A stretch of DNA of 64,000 bases. Source: Trichobilharzia regenti. Its lineage: Eukaryota > Platyhelminthes > Trematoda > Strigeidida > Schistosomatidae. Shown here piece by piece: positions 1 to 11,535 of the stretch. The notes beneath the pieces are model-generated. The model saw only the letters and a list, made by a program, of their open reading frames with translations, ran no database searches and was not told where the DNA came from. Location: positions 89,564,903-89,628,902 of the forward strand of contig OX235262.1 in assembly GCA_944472135.2 (NCBI GenBank), written 5' to 3'. Each line of letters starts with the position of its first letter. Position 1 is the first letter of the stretch. A program made the position numbers and the translations under genes.

Positions 1-52
1 TCCCTAGCAGAACTAACGGTGGTGATCCGGTTCAATCTGCACTGTTTGTAGC

Positions 53-771
53 TCATAACTCAGTCTTCAGCTGTCGATGCAGAGGTTCGAACATAACATT
101 ACCATAAGGATGGTAGGCTGTTTTTCTAAAACGCATGCGACCAATGAATTTGGCCAAGGCGAAGAATAAGCCGCTGTAGAATTGCCGCCCGCGATCAGTT
201 TTTATGGAGGATGGGCGTCCAAAGTTTGCAATCCACAGTTCGAAAAATACGCGCGCGACTGTTTCAGCGGGTACATCTTTGAGGGGTACTGCTTCAGGCC
301 ATCGTGTGAAACGGTTGATGCAGGTTAACATATAGGTATATCCATGAGATTCTGGAAGGGGTCCAACCAAATCTATGTGAACTTGTTCGAAACGAGCATC
401 GGTGATAAGAAATATGCCAAGAGAGTTTTTGTGTGTCTTTCTACTTTGCAATACTGGCAAGCTAAGCACATGTGTGCCCATTCCTTTACTTCTTTATTAA
501 TACCAGGCCAACAAAACCGACTAGTTGCGAGCTTCACGATATTTCGAATACCTGGGTGGGACAAGTCACGCAACGTGTTGAAGACGTTACGGCGATATCT
601 TTTAGGCACGGTTGGGCAAGCAGTACTCGTGGAAACGTCGCATAGAATAGTACCTCTTCCCATACCTAAGGGTTTCTTAGCTAATTGCAGAGTTGTTTTC
701 GACAACTCATGTTCAAGCTGGTTATCTTCTTTTTGAAAACGAGACAGTTTTACAAGTTTGGATTTGCCCAA
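53..771 (-). pseudogene. Gypsy/Ty3 integrase fragment (zinc finger plus catalytic core)
   Basis: Integrase part of a Gypsy-type pol. From high to low coordinate it shows an HHCC zinc finger (HPGI...H...CLAC, about 690 to 450), then in another frame the catalytic core: DLVGPLP, TDRGRQF and a region matching the third acidic residue (FEPLHR). The two halves lie in different frames that overlap near 373-481, so at least one frameshift separates them. Integrase would insert the element cDNA in the nucleus. The N-terminal side should join RNase H, but about 1 kb of unrelated DNA intervenes. Family class is confident. The exact schistosome family (Boudicca- or Saci-like) is not determined. Confidence 0.85.
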
Positions 772-1782
772 GTTTTATACTTATAACAGTTTTACAAGGC
801 ATATGCGTCCATTTGGGTGAGGGAACAAACGCGCGAAAAGGAGTGAATCGCCCCACTACGCAGGAACAGCAATATGCAATTTGACGGCTTGAGGTATTTC
901 AGGTTTTTATGAGGGCTTAGATCTTTATCTTGAAAAAGATAATAATGAACGCCTTGACAGATCATGCTTCTGCCTTTAAATATATACCACTCACTCAGCC
1001 TTTAGTTGAGATGCGACCACGTGGGCTCTGCACAGATTTATGGGGCATCTTATAAATTAACTTGCTGTCCATTGTCGAATCTTTAAATACCACTTCACAA
1101 TGTCTCATCTCATTCATTTTCTAATAACGTCTTTACTCGATCCTCATTATATTTCATTAAAACTAACATTTTATAGCTCTTTATGAATTTGATTCGACTC
1201 ATTCTATTCCTATTCCCTGTAGGGTACTGTTGTGCACCAAATGCACAAAAGGGTATAAAATAAAAATAAAAAAACCGGCATGAGGATAAACGTATAAAAG
1301 CCAAAAGTGAACATCATGATAGTACGAACTATAGGGGTAGCATTATACATTGCAAGTGAACGTTGTCAGCCTAGGGAGTTTCCTTTATTAATACATTTAT
1401 AAGTGATACGCACTTACCTATTTCATTACACTTTATTGATTCACCTTAAAACTTTTATTTTTCTAAAACAGCTTTGTAAACGTTGTACTTACCTTAATAT
1501 TGGTTGGTTATCGTATGCCTACAAACACGGGTTGAAAACGAAACGAAGTCGATTTTCCCACTCAACCTGGAGGACAACTGTACAATTCAATAACTACACG
1601 GCCTGGTTCAGACAATGTGTATTTATATATATATCAAATATTTAACTGTTGAAACATTATTAACTTGTAGACAATCTACGGTTTGATATTATATCATACT
1701 TGATCGTGCCTGCAAAAATGGCATGCATTTTCATGTAAATTTATATTTTTATATGAGAATACACATTATTATTATTATTAAG
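772..1782. other. Unassigned sequence splitting the Gypsy pol
   Basis: An intact Gypsy pol would have only a short linker between RNase H and the integrase zinc finger. Here about 1 kb of AT-rich sequence separates them. No coding similarity is visible. A (TTA)n run at about 1768-1782 abuts the RNase H end, as the tail of an inserted LINE or SINE might, but I cannot name an inserted element. Confidence 0.4.
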
Positions 1783-2757
1783 GCATCTGCCACAGTGTTG
1801 CTTGCTCCGGACACATGGCGAATATCCGATGTAAGTTGTGAAACGTAATCCAGTTGTCGTGATTCCCTAAGTGAATACTTATCTGAAGTTGAGTTCAGAG
1901 AGTACGTCAGAGGTTTGTGATCAATGAAAATTATGAATTCATGACCCTCCACTGAATGTCGAAAATGACGTATGGCATAGTACATAGCCAGAAGTTCTGT
2001 GCTGAATATGCTGTATTTCGTTTCTGCTAATTGAAGGCACCTCGAGGAAAGCACGCCTCTGCAGAAACGCGACGACTGTAGTGTCTGATGCATAAATCGA
2101 GACGGTTAACCGTGCCGTTGGATCCTGATATATTAAAAGTGTGGCATCCGCGACAGCCTTTTAATCTGAGTGAAAAAATTTTTAGCAGACCCATCAAGTT
2201 CGATGAACTTGTTATTCCATCGAAGAAGGACTGTTAGTGTCTGAATCAGGGAAGCACAGTTGGGAATAAACCGTCAGTAATAACTTACCAGGCTGTTAAA
2301 AGTGTGCTGACATTTCACAGTCTGTAGCTCCCGAAAGTTCAGTATCGCCTCAGATTTACTAGTCAGTGGGCGGATACTCTTGAAGCCAATAGTGTGACCC
2401 AGAAAGTCGAGTGAGTCAACGCCTATTCGACACTTGAATATTAATGGTAACACCATGTTGGCGTTACCCTTCGAATGCCAATTCCAAGTGTCTAACGTGT
2501 GTTTCCTTAACTAGAGTGGCAATGAGGCAGTCGTCTAAGTACACGTGTACAAAGATGTGACTGCGAAATATTCTGCCAATGAAACCCTGGAATGTTTGTG
2601 CTGCATTCCGAAGACTGAATGGCATTGCTGGAAATTCAAAATGTCCGAAAGGCGTAATGATAAAAGTCAAGGAACTTATCCATAAGTTGCTATTGTTGCG
2701 AAGATGCTCCGCGCTAATAAAAACTATGTACTTTTTTCGACTTTCACTCCAGAACAC
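1783..2757 (-). pseudogene. Gypsy/Ty3 reverse transcriptase and RNase H fragment
   Basis: Broken pol piece on the minus strand. RT palm motifs are visible at 2464-2757: TPFGHFEF, MPFSLRNAAQTFQ and the catalytic box as YLDD (usually YIDD or YVDD). The thumb and connection follow at about 2100-2456 (LDFLGHTIG, RFIPNCASLIQ), and RNase H lies at 1783-2093 (ETKYS, ELLAMYYAIRHFRHSVEG, DHKPL, RHVSGASNTVADAL). The pieces fall in different frames with stops between them, so it is dead. Domain order RT-RNase H-integrase and the RT wording fit Gypsy, not the BEL-type gag of the neighbouring array. Confidence 0.85.
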
Positions 2758-2899
2758 CAGTATTGTAAGAAGGAAGTCATAATGTTTGGCGTCTAAAGCA
2801 GAGAAGAGTAAAAGTTTTTATTCGTTTTTGGTCGTCCTCTTCGAAATTGTACACGATCGAACCATTCGCGCCTTCGAGTTGCCCACAAATGGCTGCCAG

Positions 2900-3311
2900 C
2901 TCTAAAAACAAACGTTCAATTTTCACGTGCACTGACACTCCCCGGCAGAAAAGGGGCCAACCTCTATTTTCCTGGACCAACCGGGACTAGGCTAAAATGG
3001 AAAATCAAGACGAAAAAGCCTAACACACAAGAAGCATACCACATCACACCCTCGCTCTCTGTCGACGGTACCACCAATGATCTGGTCCACAGGGTGTTGG
3101 TTGCTTCATATCACTCCGGCAAAATCCCCTCCCGAATGTATCAAATCACATAATCGAACCGTTCACAAGTTCACAAGACAAACAACAACTGCAGAAGTAC
3201 TTAAAATAATATAACAAGAGGATTCGAAAAATCGTACAACTATAAAATAAAACAAAAACAGAATGCATCTGAACCCACTCAATCATTTAACACACATATA
3301 TGTACAAACAA
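2900..3311 (-). repeat. Diverged LTR-element flank resembling the BEL array interior
   Basis: At about 2910-2960 the sequence matches the edge of the array LTRs (GTTCAAT...TGACACTCCCCGGCA) with many differences. It continues with a counterpart of the interior at 6997-7300 (aaaatggaaaa, caagcatacc). This looks like an older, decayed copy of the same family lying downstream of the array on the minus strand. It merges at 3312 with the high-identity repeat. The boundary with the Gypsy fragment is uncertain. Confidence 0.5.
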
Positions 3312-3727
3312 TACATCAAATGTTGTGGATTCCGGCATGAAAAGCTACCCTTGAAGAACTGTAGGACTTACAGCAGTACGCCTATATTCCTTCTCAGGTT
3401 GATGATACAAGTGGAAGACGTCCAGACACAAACAAAATTATCAACAGGCAGATGAAAGCTGATACCAATTCAGTATATACAACATGAACATATGTACAAA
3501 ATCACACACCAAGCACGTTGGGCCGCTTATTGATGCGCTACACTTTAAACAGTTGTAGGACTCACAGCAGCACGCCTACAACCCTTCTCAGGTTGACGCC
3601 CTAGGTTGGAAAATCGTCGCAGATTTCACTTACTGACTTCCTTCTATCAGCTTTATCCTCAAATCTGAACAGTAACACGCTCATGTCACTGTAGCGTAGA
3701 ATATAGATGACGAACAAAGACACGACG

Positions 3728-4098
3728 TGTCAAAGCAGTTGAAGATTGAACGATCAATTCATGGTTGTTTGCTCAAAACCAACTTCCCCAATTTTCGCGG
3801 AGGCATCAATACACCAGTCACCGTCTCATCGATCGCCGTTCAGAAAGAAGTCAGGAGACAACCGTCAGAAGTAATATTGTGATTTATTATTGTAATATTT
3901 GTTCATAGAACTTAGTTGTAAAGCTTAGTTGTACAATGGTTATATGTTGGTGTTACAATAAAGAATTCTCGAGTGGCCAATCGGTGTTTTGGTTTTTGCG
4001 TCCGTTATTACTAAGCGTTTCTGAGAAACTTCAAGGAACAGCGTGAGCCCGAGCGTAGCAAGAGCTGTGCATTAACGGTTTATGAGACGTGGCTGACA
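3728..4098 (+). mobile_element. Solo LTR inserted in reverse into unit A
   Basis: 371 bp, opening TGTCA and closing TGACA (5-bp inverted termini). It is the reverse complement of the LTR at 6626-6996 at high identity and contains AATAAA in plus orientation. It is flanked by near-identical 5-bp target duplications, cgacg (3723-3727) and cgatg (4099-4103). The homologous site in the third unit at about 12792-12810 lacks the insert, so this is a true insertion later reduced to a solo LTR. Confidence 0.85.
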
Positions 4099-4459
4099 CG
4101 ATGTGTCTGACCAGCCAAGCGTAGGCACAGAGGAATTTACACCAAATATAATAACATTCAAATAGCAACTTGAAATTTTAAAGGTCTTCATCCATGCAAG
4201 TCCTTTTAACAATTACCCTCTCATACACAGTTGGCTTATCCTCACTAAACTGACCATCGACTTTCTTCCCTTCAAACGGAATGATACAAGCATAGTCAAA
4301 GCATAAGACACGTGAGTTCATGGACGTCCCTTTCATTGTGGACGACAACCCCAACGATGACTCAGTGACATAAGTTGATGAACTTAGCAGTGCATCAGAA
4401 GCTGTTGTTGTTCCATTTTTAGAAGGTTGTTTAACCGTAGGATTACCGCCACTGCTATC

Positions 4460-5582
4460 TCATATGATTAGCAACGGATTAGCACTAGCATCTGTTGATA
4501 GGCGGGCTACACGCTGATCACTTACACTGACGATCTCACGAGAATCCATAGCTTCTGCAACCGCATCCGCTCTTAATTCTACTTCACGTTCTAGTTGTAC
4601 AGAACCTTTGTTCAACTCAGTAGTAGCAGGCATTCCGTTCACCTCATCATGATCAGCCAAAGACAAATCTGCACTATCATGATCATTATCACAAATATCC
4701 ACTTTACCTCCGTTTGTATGATCAACTTCATCATTTTCAAACTCTTTAATAACAGCAATAGACAATTTGGGTTCTTCCTCATACATCCTTGAATGTTTTA
4801 TACCTTTACTCTGACTAGTAATACCTTGTAAACTTGTGGAGTCAGAACTGTCCTCTGAAACTGCAACTCTCTTCTCCTGCACAAACTGTGGTGTCGTCTG
4901 CGACACTCCATTCAACAATGGCTTACCAGCTGCAACCACAGGCTTCTTCACTACGCAATTATCTTCACACAATTCATAGTCAGAACTTGGTGACGCTGAC
5001 TTCACATTTAGCTTACCACCAAACTTGCTCACTGATTCACATTTCGCCTTTGTATGCACTTCTTGCAAACGTGTAAAACATCCGTGTTTGTCTCTCGACT
5101 TGTAACCTATCTGTTGGAGATGTCTCACGAAGGCTGATACACTTACTAAGTTTATATGGCTTACCAGACACCATACAGCTTTTCCGATATCCACCTCTCT
5201 GAGACCCTTTCGTCGTAAATGATTGTGTTTTGCTCTCAGACTGCTCTATTCCAGGGGTGGGATTCAACATACTGGCAAAATTGCTCATAGATTGATTGAC
5301 ACTATTGTTTACCAGTTTCGGAATGTCATCGAACCTTGGATCAATACCTTCATCCTCTATACGAGAGCTTATCTTCACCCACTTCATTTGCAGTCGAGTA
5401 GGCAGGCGTCTCGCTATTACCTTTAAGACGGAACTAAAGTTCAGATCGTTCATGCAATTCATCAAAATCAATGAGTTCTTGTAAGTCATCAGATTATCCA
5501 GAAACTCAGACAGTGCCTTGAAGTCTTCTCGTATTTGGCTACCATTACCTTTAACAGCCTCGAATACGTTCCTTACAATCAT
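4460..5582 (-). pseudogene. BEL/Pao gag-like gene, N-terminally truncated and frameshifted (unit A)
   Basis: Matches the intact gag at 12927-14645 from its residue 132 (MIV...FEAVKG) onward, through the conserved stretch with RRLPTR, W and SRIEDEG, then the acidic Ser/Asp-rich tail. The first about 130 residues are gone: homology stops at about 5583 and an LTR begins at 5600. A frameshift near 5080 splits it into 5037-5582 and 4460-5194. Gag would form the cytoplasmic particle; this copy cannot make the full protein. Confidence 0.75.
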
Positions 5583-5599
5583 CCAAAACTACCAGAAAC

Positions 5600-5951
5600 T
5601 GTCAGCCAACTCTCACAAACTGTCAATGTCCAGCTCTTACTACGCTGTACCTCATAGACTGTCAGTAACACTTTGTATTAACCAACGCGAAAACCAGAAC
5701 ACTGATGGCGACTCAAGAATCCTTCATTCTTACGCCATTATGTGATCAACAGTAAGGTTATTACACAGAAGGTCTAAGAATAAATGTTACAACAATAAAT
5801 CACGATAATACTTCTGATAGTTTTTTATCTTCCTCTGAACAGCGAATGATGAGATGATGACTGGCAGATTGGTGACCGGTGAAAAATATGGAGGAGTTGG
5901 CTTTGAGCAAACAACCATGAATTGATCGTTCAATCTTCAACTACATTGACA
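5600..5951 (-). repeat. Second, diverged LTR inside unit A
   Basis: 352 bp with TGTCA/TGACA ends. It aligns end to end with the LTR at 6626-6996 but with many substitutions. It shares the terminal block TTGAGCAAACAACCATGAAT. It abuts the truncated gag on its low side, so it replaced the 5' leader and gag start, probably by recombination between two family members. No target duplication is seen. Confidence 0.75.
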
Positions 5952-6625
5952 GTCATAGATAGCCAAAATGGCTTGCTGGTCTTAAGAGACTGTACAACAA
6001 GAAAGGTCAATGTCTTTATAAAAAGTGTTAAAACAACGTTAGAATGGTCAAAATTCACACTATATTCATCACAGTTGTTTGCGAAACACGCATAACAAAC
6101 TGCGCGAAACCGTGCACGATTGTACCTGCCTACTGCAAATCAAAAAACCGCCAACGGTCTAGCGAATGATAAACGAGAAACCCAGAAATTGGGTAAATCC
6201 AAAAACCGTGATAGCTCTATCCCACCCTACAAAATACACACTCTTAGGCAGCTCGTACCCTGTTTTCCCTCCTCGCGTGGCCAACTTAAACTTTAAGCAC
6301 GGCTGAACTTATCCGACATGTTCGTTGTAATTTTGCTTGGTAAAATTTTTTGTGAATAAGTTTTAATAAAATTGCGTTGTATGTTTTCTGGATTGATGTA
6401 AATTCTCATTCTCTAAAAAAGTCATGTTGGTGCCCGGGTCATGTGATCTGACCGCGACACACTCTTAACATATTGGTTGCAATGACCAGTGTTGCAGGGG
6501 TACAGTGTCAGTTCACTGGCAAGTGAACTGAGAGGGTGGTATTGTAAGCAGCAATTTAAACATTCAGAACCACTAGCTTCCTGTGCTCAAACGACCTTCA
6601 ATGGACCAATCACGTGAAGGGGAAT
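5952..6625. other. Unassigned interior of unit A between two LTRs
   Basis: About 670 bp with no open frame of note and no recognised domain. It contains a 9-bp hairpin (6509-6517 with 6522-6530, loop of four). It is copied in unit B at 10491-11164. Confidence 0.5.
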
Positions 6626-6996
6626 TGTCAGCCAAGTCTCATAAACCGTTAATGCACAGCTCTTGCTACGCTCGGGCTCACGCTGTTCCTTGAAGTTTCT
6701 CAGAAACGCTTAGTAATAACGGACGCAAAAACCAAAACACCGATTGGCCACTCGAGAATTCTTTATTGTAACACCAACATATAACCATTGTACAACTAAG
6801 CTTTACAACTAAGTTCTATGAACAAATATTACAATAATAAATCACAATATTACTTCTGACGGTTGTCTCCTGACTTCTTTCTGAACGGCGATCGATGAGA
6901 CGGTGACTGGTGTATTGATGCCTCCGCGAAAATTGGGGAAGTTGGTTTTGAGCAAACAACCATGAATTGATCGTTCAATCTTCAACTACATTGACA
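6626..6996 (-). repeat. LTR of unit A
   Basis: 371 bp, TGTCA...TGACA. Read on the minus strand it starts TGTCAATGTAG, contains AATAAA and ends GGCTGACA. The minus-strand run GCCGGGGAG lies directly before it and fits a polypurine tract, so it serves as the 3' LTR of the upstream (higher-coordinate) unit and the 5' LTR of unit A. Confidence 0.85.
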
Positions 6997-7639
6997 CTCC
7001 CCGGCAAAAAGGGACCTAATCATTTTTTCCATCACGACCAATACTCGTTGACTTCGATGCCAATGCGAGAACCTGGGTCACACGGACAGAGCTGAAATGG
7101 AAAACAAACAGAAAAGCCAACACACCACAAGCATACCCACAGCACAATCTCACACATCAATGACGACCTGCGCCTCCCAGTTAAAGGCATCCTCTTGCAA
7201 CACAATCGCCACTTGCAAGAATGACTCTTGCAGAATGCAATGTGACCATAGCACCGCCTCACGATACTCTAGGCACATCCTCTTATCTACTCACTACGAA
7301 TTACCACTGCAATCGCTTGTCACTCATTCTGCCTCAGTTCTAGTAACGGTGACGTACGCAAGCCTCAGCCGTCTACACTCCCGCTCCCCGGCGTGTGGGA
7401 TCACAGGTAATCATTATCTCCGTGTGCATGTCATTCTCAGCAATAGCCTCACCTCCCCGGCGTATACGACCCATCTGCTGTCTCTAACATCAATCAATTC
7501 ATTCACGGATGTAGAAGACTCAAAACAACTTCAGAAGTAAGCACGACAAAAATTTTAACAAAATTACACAATAACAACAAGGTACGAAAACAACGAGTAA
7601 ACACAATGAATCCAAAAAACACCAATTGATATGACACAC

Positions 7640-8160
7640 CACACATATATACAAACAGTACACACAAACTCGCAGTTCGTGTCTCGATGGAATTCCTTTG
7701 AACAATCGCAGGACTTACACCAGTACGCCTCCAACCCTTCACAGGTTGACGATTGTAAGTTGTGGAATGTCCGAACACAAACAAGATTAACCAACAATTA
7801 CAATAATTGGAACTCACACAACTATTTAACGCGAACATATGTACAATCACTACATCAAATGTTGTGGATTCCGGCATGAAAAGCTACCCTTGAAGAACTG
7901 TAGGACTTACAGCAGTACGCCTATATTCCTTCTCAGGTTGATGATACAAGTGGAAGACGTCCAGACACAAACAAAATTATCAACAGGCAGATGAAAGCTG
8001 ATACCAATTCAGTATATACAACATGAACATATGTACAAAATCACACACCAAGCACGTTGGGCCGCTTATTGATGCGCTACACTTTAAACAGTTGTAGGAC
8101 TCACAGCAGCACGCCTACAACCCTTCTCAGGTTGACGCCCTAGGTTGGAAAATCGTCGCA
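7640..8160. repeat. About 193-bp tandem repeat, three units
   Basis: The phrase GGACTTACA.CAGTACGCCT followed by a C/T-rich stretch and CAGGTTGA recurs at 7711, 7903 and 8097 (spacing 192 and 194). Between them GAACATATGTACAA also recurs. The units are clearly diverged from each other. The same array lies at about 3260-3620 and 12180-12700. It sits in the untranslated 3' part of the BEL-type element. Confidence 0.75.
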
Positions 8161-8266
8161 GATTTCACTTACTGACTTCCTTCTATCAGCTTTATCCTCA
8201 AATCTGAACAGTAACACGCTCATGTCACTGTAGCGTAGAATATAGATGACGAACAAAGACACGACG

Positions 8267-8637
8267 TGTCAAAGCAGTTGAAGATTGAACGATCAATTCA
8301 TGGTTGTTTGCTCAAAACCAACTTCCCCAATTTTCGCGGAGGCATCAATACACCAGTCACCGTCTCATCGATCGCCGTTCAGAAAGAAGTCAGGAGACAA
8401 CCGTCAGAAGTAATATTGTGATTTATTATTGTAATATTTGTTCATAGAACTTAGTTGTAAAGCTTAGTTGTACAATGGTTATATGTTGGTGTTACAATAA
8501 AGAATTCTCGAGTGGCCAATCGGTGTTTTGGTTTTTGCGTCCGTTATTACTAAGCGTTTCTGAGAAACTTCAAGGAACAGCGTGAGCCCGAGCGTAGCAA
8601 GAGCTGTGCATTAACGGTTTATGAGACGTGGCTGACA
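8267..8637 (+). mobile_element. Solo LTR in unit B
   Basis: Copy of the 3728-4098 solo LTR with the same flanking 5-bp duplications, shifted by 4539. It was duplicated with the unit. Confidence 0.8.
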
Positions 8638-8998
8638 CGATGTGTCTGACCAGCCAAGCGTAGGCACAGAGGAATTTACACCAAATATAATAACATTCAA
8701 ATAGCAACTTGAAATTTTAAAGGTCTTCATCCATGCAAGTCCTTTTAACAATTACCCTCTCATACACAGTTGGCTTATCCTCACTAAACTGACCATCGAC
8801 TTTCTTCCCTTCAAACGGAATGATACAAGCATAGTCAAAGCATAAGACACGTGAGTTCATGGACGTCCCTTTCATTGTGGACGACAACCCCAACGATGAC
8901 TCAGTGACATAAGTTGATGAACTTAGCAGTGCATCAGAAGCTGTTGTTGTTCCATTTTTAGAAGGTTGTTTAACCGTAGGATTACCGCCACTGCTATC

Positions 8999-10121
8999 TC
9001 ATATGATTAGCAACGGATTAGCACTAGCATCTGTTGATAGGCGGGCTACACGCTGATCACTTACACTGACGATCTCACGAGAATCCATAGCTTCTGCAAC
9101 CGCATCCGCTCTTAATTCTACTTCACGTTCTAGTTGTACAGAACCTTTGTTCAACTCAGTAGTAGCAGGCATTCCGTTCACCTCATCATGATCAGCCAAA
9201 GACAAATCTGCACTATCATGATCATTATCACAAATATCCACTTTACCTCCGTTTGTATGATCAACTTCATCATTTTCAAACTCTTTAATAACAGCAATAG
9301 ACAATTTGGGTTCTTCCTCATACATCCTTGAATGTTTTATACCTTTACTCTGACTAGTAATACCTTGTAAACTTGTGGAGTCAGAACTGTCCTCTGAAAC
9401 TGCAACTCTCTTCTCCTGCACAAACTGTGGTGTCGTCTGCGACACTCCATTCAACAATGGCTTACCAGCTGCAACCACAGGCTTCTTCACTACGCAATTA
9501 TCTTCACACAATTCATAGTCAGAACTTGGTGACGCTGACTTCACATTTAGCTTACCACCAAACTTGCTCACTGATTCACATTTCGCCTTTGTATGCACTT
9601 CTTGCAAACGTGTAAAACATCCGTGTTTGTCTCTCGACTTGTAACCTATCTGTTGGAGATGTCTCACGAAGGCTGATACACTTACTAAGTTTATATGGCT
9701 TACCAGACACCATACAGCTTTTCCGATATCCACCTCTCTGAGACCCTTTCGTCGTAAATGATTGTGTTTTGCTCTCAGACTGCTCTATTCCAGGGGTGGG
9801 ATTCAACATACTGGCAAAATTGCTCATAGATTGATTGACACTATTGTTTACCAGTTTCGGAATGTCATCGAACCTTGGATCAATACCTTCATCCTCTATA
9901 CGAGAGCTTATCTTCACCCACTTCATTTGCAGTCGAGTAGGCAGGCGTCTCGCTATTACCTTTAAGACGGAACTAAAGTTCAGATCGTTCATGCAATTCA
10001 TCAAAATCAATGAGTTCTTGTAAGTCATCAGATTATCCAGAAACTCAGACAGTGCCTTGAAGTCTTCTCGTATTTGGCTACCATTACCTTTAACAGCCTC
10101 GAATACGTTCCTTACAATCAT
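8999..10121 (-). pseudogene. BEL/Pao gag-like gene, truncated and frameshifted (unit B)
   Basis: Same sequence, start loss and frameshift as the gag remnant at 4460-5582. See that entry for domains. Confidence 0.75.
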
Positions 10122-10138
10122 CCAAAACTACCAGAAAC

Positions 10139-10490
10139 TGTCAGCCAACTCTCACAAACTGTCAATGTCCAGCTCTTACTACGCTGTACCTCATAGACTG
10201 TCAGTAACACTTTGTATTAACCAACGCGAAAACCAGAACACTGATGGCGACTCAAGAATCCTTCATTCTTACGCCATTATGTGATCAACAGTAAGGTTAT
10301 TACACAGAAGGTCTAAGAATAAATGTTACAACAATAAATCACGATAATACTTCTGATAGTTTTTTATCTTCCTCTGAACAGCGAATGATGAGATGATGAC
10401 TGGCAGATTGGTGACCGGTGAAAAATATGGAGGAGTTGGCTTTGAGCAAACAACCATGAATTGATCGTTCAATCTTCAACTACATTGACA
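10139..10490 (-). repeat. Second, diverged LTR inside unit B
   Basis: Counterpart of 5600-5951 with the same TGTCA/TGACA ends and the same junction to truncated gag. Confidence 0.75.
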
Positions 10491-11164
10491 GTCATAGATA
10501 GCCAAAATGGCTTGCTGGTCTTAAGAGACTGTACAACAAGAAAGGTCAATGTCTTTATAAAAAGTGTTAAAACAACGTTAGAATGGTCAAAATTCACACT
10601 ATATTCATCACAGTTGTTTGCGAAACACGCATAACAAACTGCGCGAAACCGTGCACGATTGTACCTGCCTACTGCAAATCAAAAAACCGCCAACGGTCTA
10701 GCGAATGATAAACGAGAAACCCAGAAATTGGGTAAATCCAAAAACCGTGATAGCTCTATCCCACCCTACAAAATACACACTCTTAGGCAGCTCGTACCCT
10801 GTTTTCCCTCCTCGCGTGGCCAACTTAAACTTTAAGCACGGCTGAACTTATCCGACATGTTCGTTGTAATTTTGCTTGGTAAAATTTTTTGTGAATAAGT
10901 TTTAATAAAATTGCGTTGTATGTTTTCTGGATTGATGTAAATTCTCATTCTCTAAAAAAGTCATGTTGGTGCCCGGGTCATGTGATCTGACCGCGACACA
11001 CTCTTAACATATTGGTTGCAATGACCAGTGTTGCAGGGGTACAGTGTCAGTTCACTGGCAAGTGAACTGAGAGGGTGGTATTGTAAGCAGCAATTTAAAC
11101 ATTCAGAACCACTAGCTTCCTGTGCTCAAACGACCTTCAATGGACCAATCACGTGAAGGGGAAT

Positions 11165-11535
11165 TGTCAGCCAAGTCTCATAAACCGTTAATGCACAGCT
11201 CTTGCTACGCTCGGGCTCACGCTGTTCCTTGAAGTTTCTCAGAAACGCTTAGTAATAACGGACGCAAAAACCAAAACACCGATTGGCCACTCGAGAATTC
11301 TTTATTGTAACACCAACATATAACCATTGTACAACTAAGCTTTACAACTAAGTTCTATGAACAAATATTACAATAATAAATCACAATATTACTTCTGACG
11401 GTTGTCTCCTGACTTCTTTCTGAACGGCGATCGATGAGACGGTGACTGGTGTATTGATGCCTCCGCGAAAATTGGGGAAGTTGGTTTTGAGCAAACAACC
11501 ATGAATTGATCGTTCAATCTTCAACTACATTGACA
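11165..11535 (-). repeat. LTR between units B and C
   Basis: Counterpart of 6626-6996. It is preceded on the minus strand by the same GCCGGGGAG run, so it acts as the 3' LTR of the full-length-gag unit upstream. Confidence 0.85.

Larger units (their letters stand above)
3312..7850 (-). mobile_element. BEL/Pao-type gag-only LTR unit, tandem copy A (4539 bp)
   Basis: First of two head-to-tail units with period 4539. It holds, from high to low coordinate, 193-bp internal repeats and unknown interior (about 6997-7850), an LTR (6626-6996), unknown interior (5952-6625), a second diverged LTR (5600-5951), an N-terminally truncated gag (4460-5582), an inverted solo LTR (3728-4098) and more 193-bp repeats. 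The left end is set by the first positions matching copy B. No RT, RNase H or integrase is visible, so the unit could move only with proteins supplied in trans. On the minus strand the base run GCCGGGGAG sits immediately upstream of the LTR start, as a polypurine tract should, fixing element polarity as minus. Confidence 0.8.

Noticed and set aside
4595..5076. Plus-strand open frames opposite the gag remnant, repeated in the other units
   Set aside because: Antisense shadows of the minus-strand gag frame.
7032..7540. Open frames on both strands (76 and 147 codons), repeated at 11571-12079
   Set aside because: Opposed overlapping frames in the element's untranslated interior, low-complexity composition and no domain. 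The repetition is due to the unit duplication.
7640..8160. Possible CRISPR-like array
   Set aside because: Long diverged direct repeats of about 193 bp without short spacers, inside a eukaryotic retroelement.
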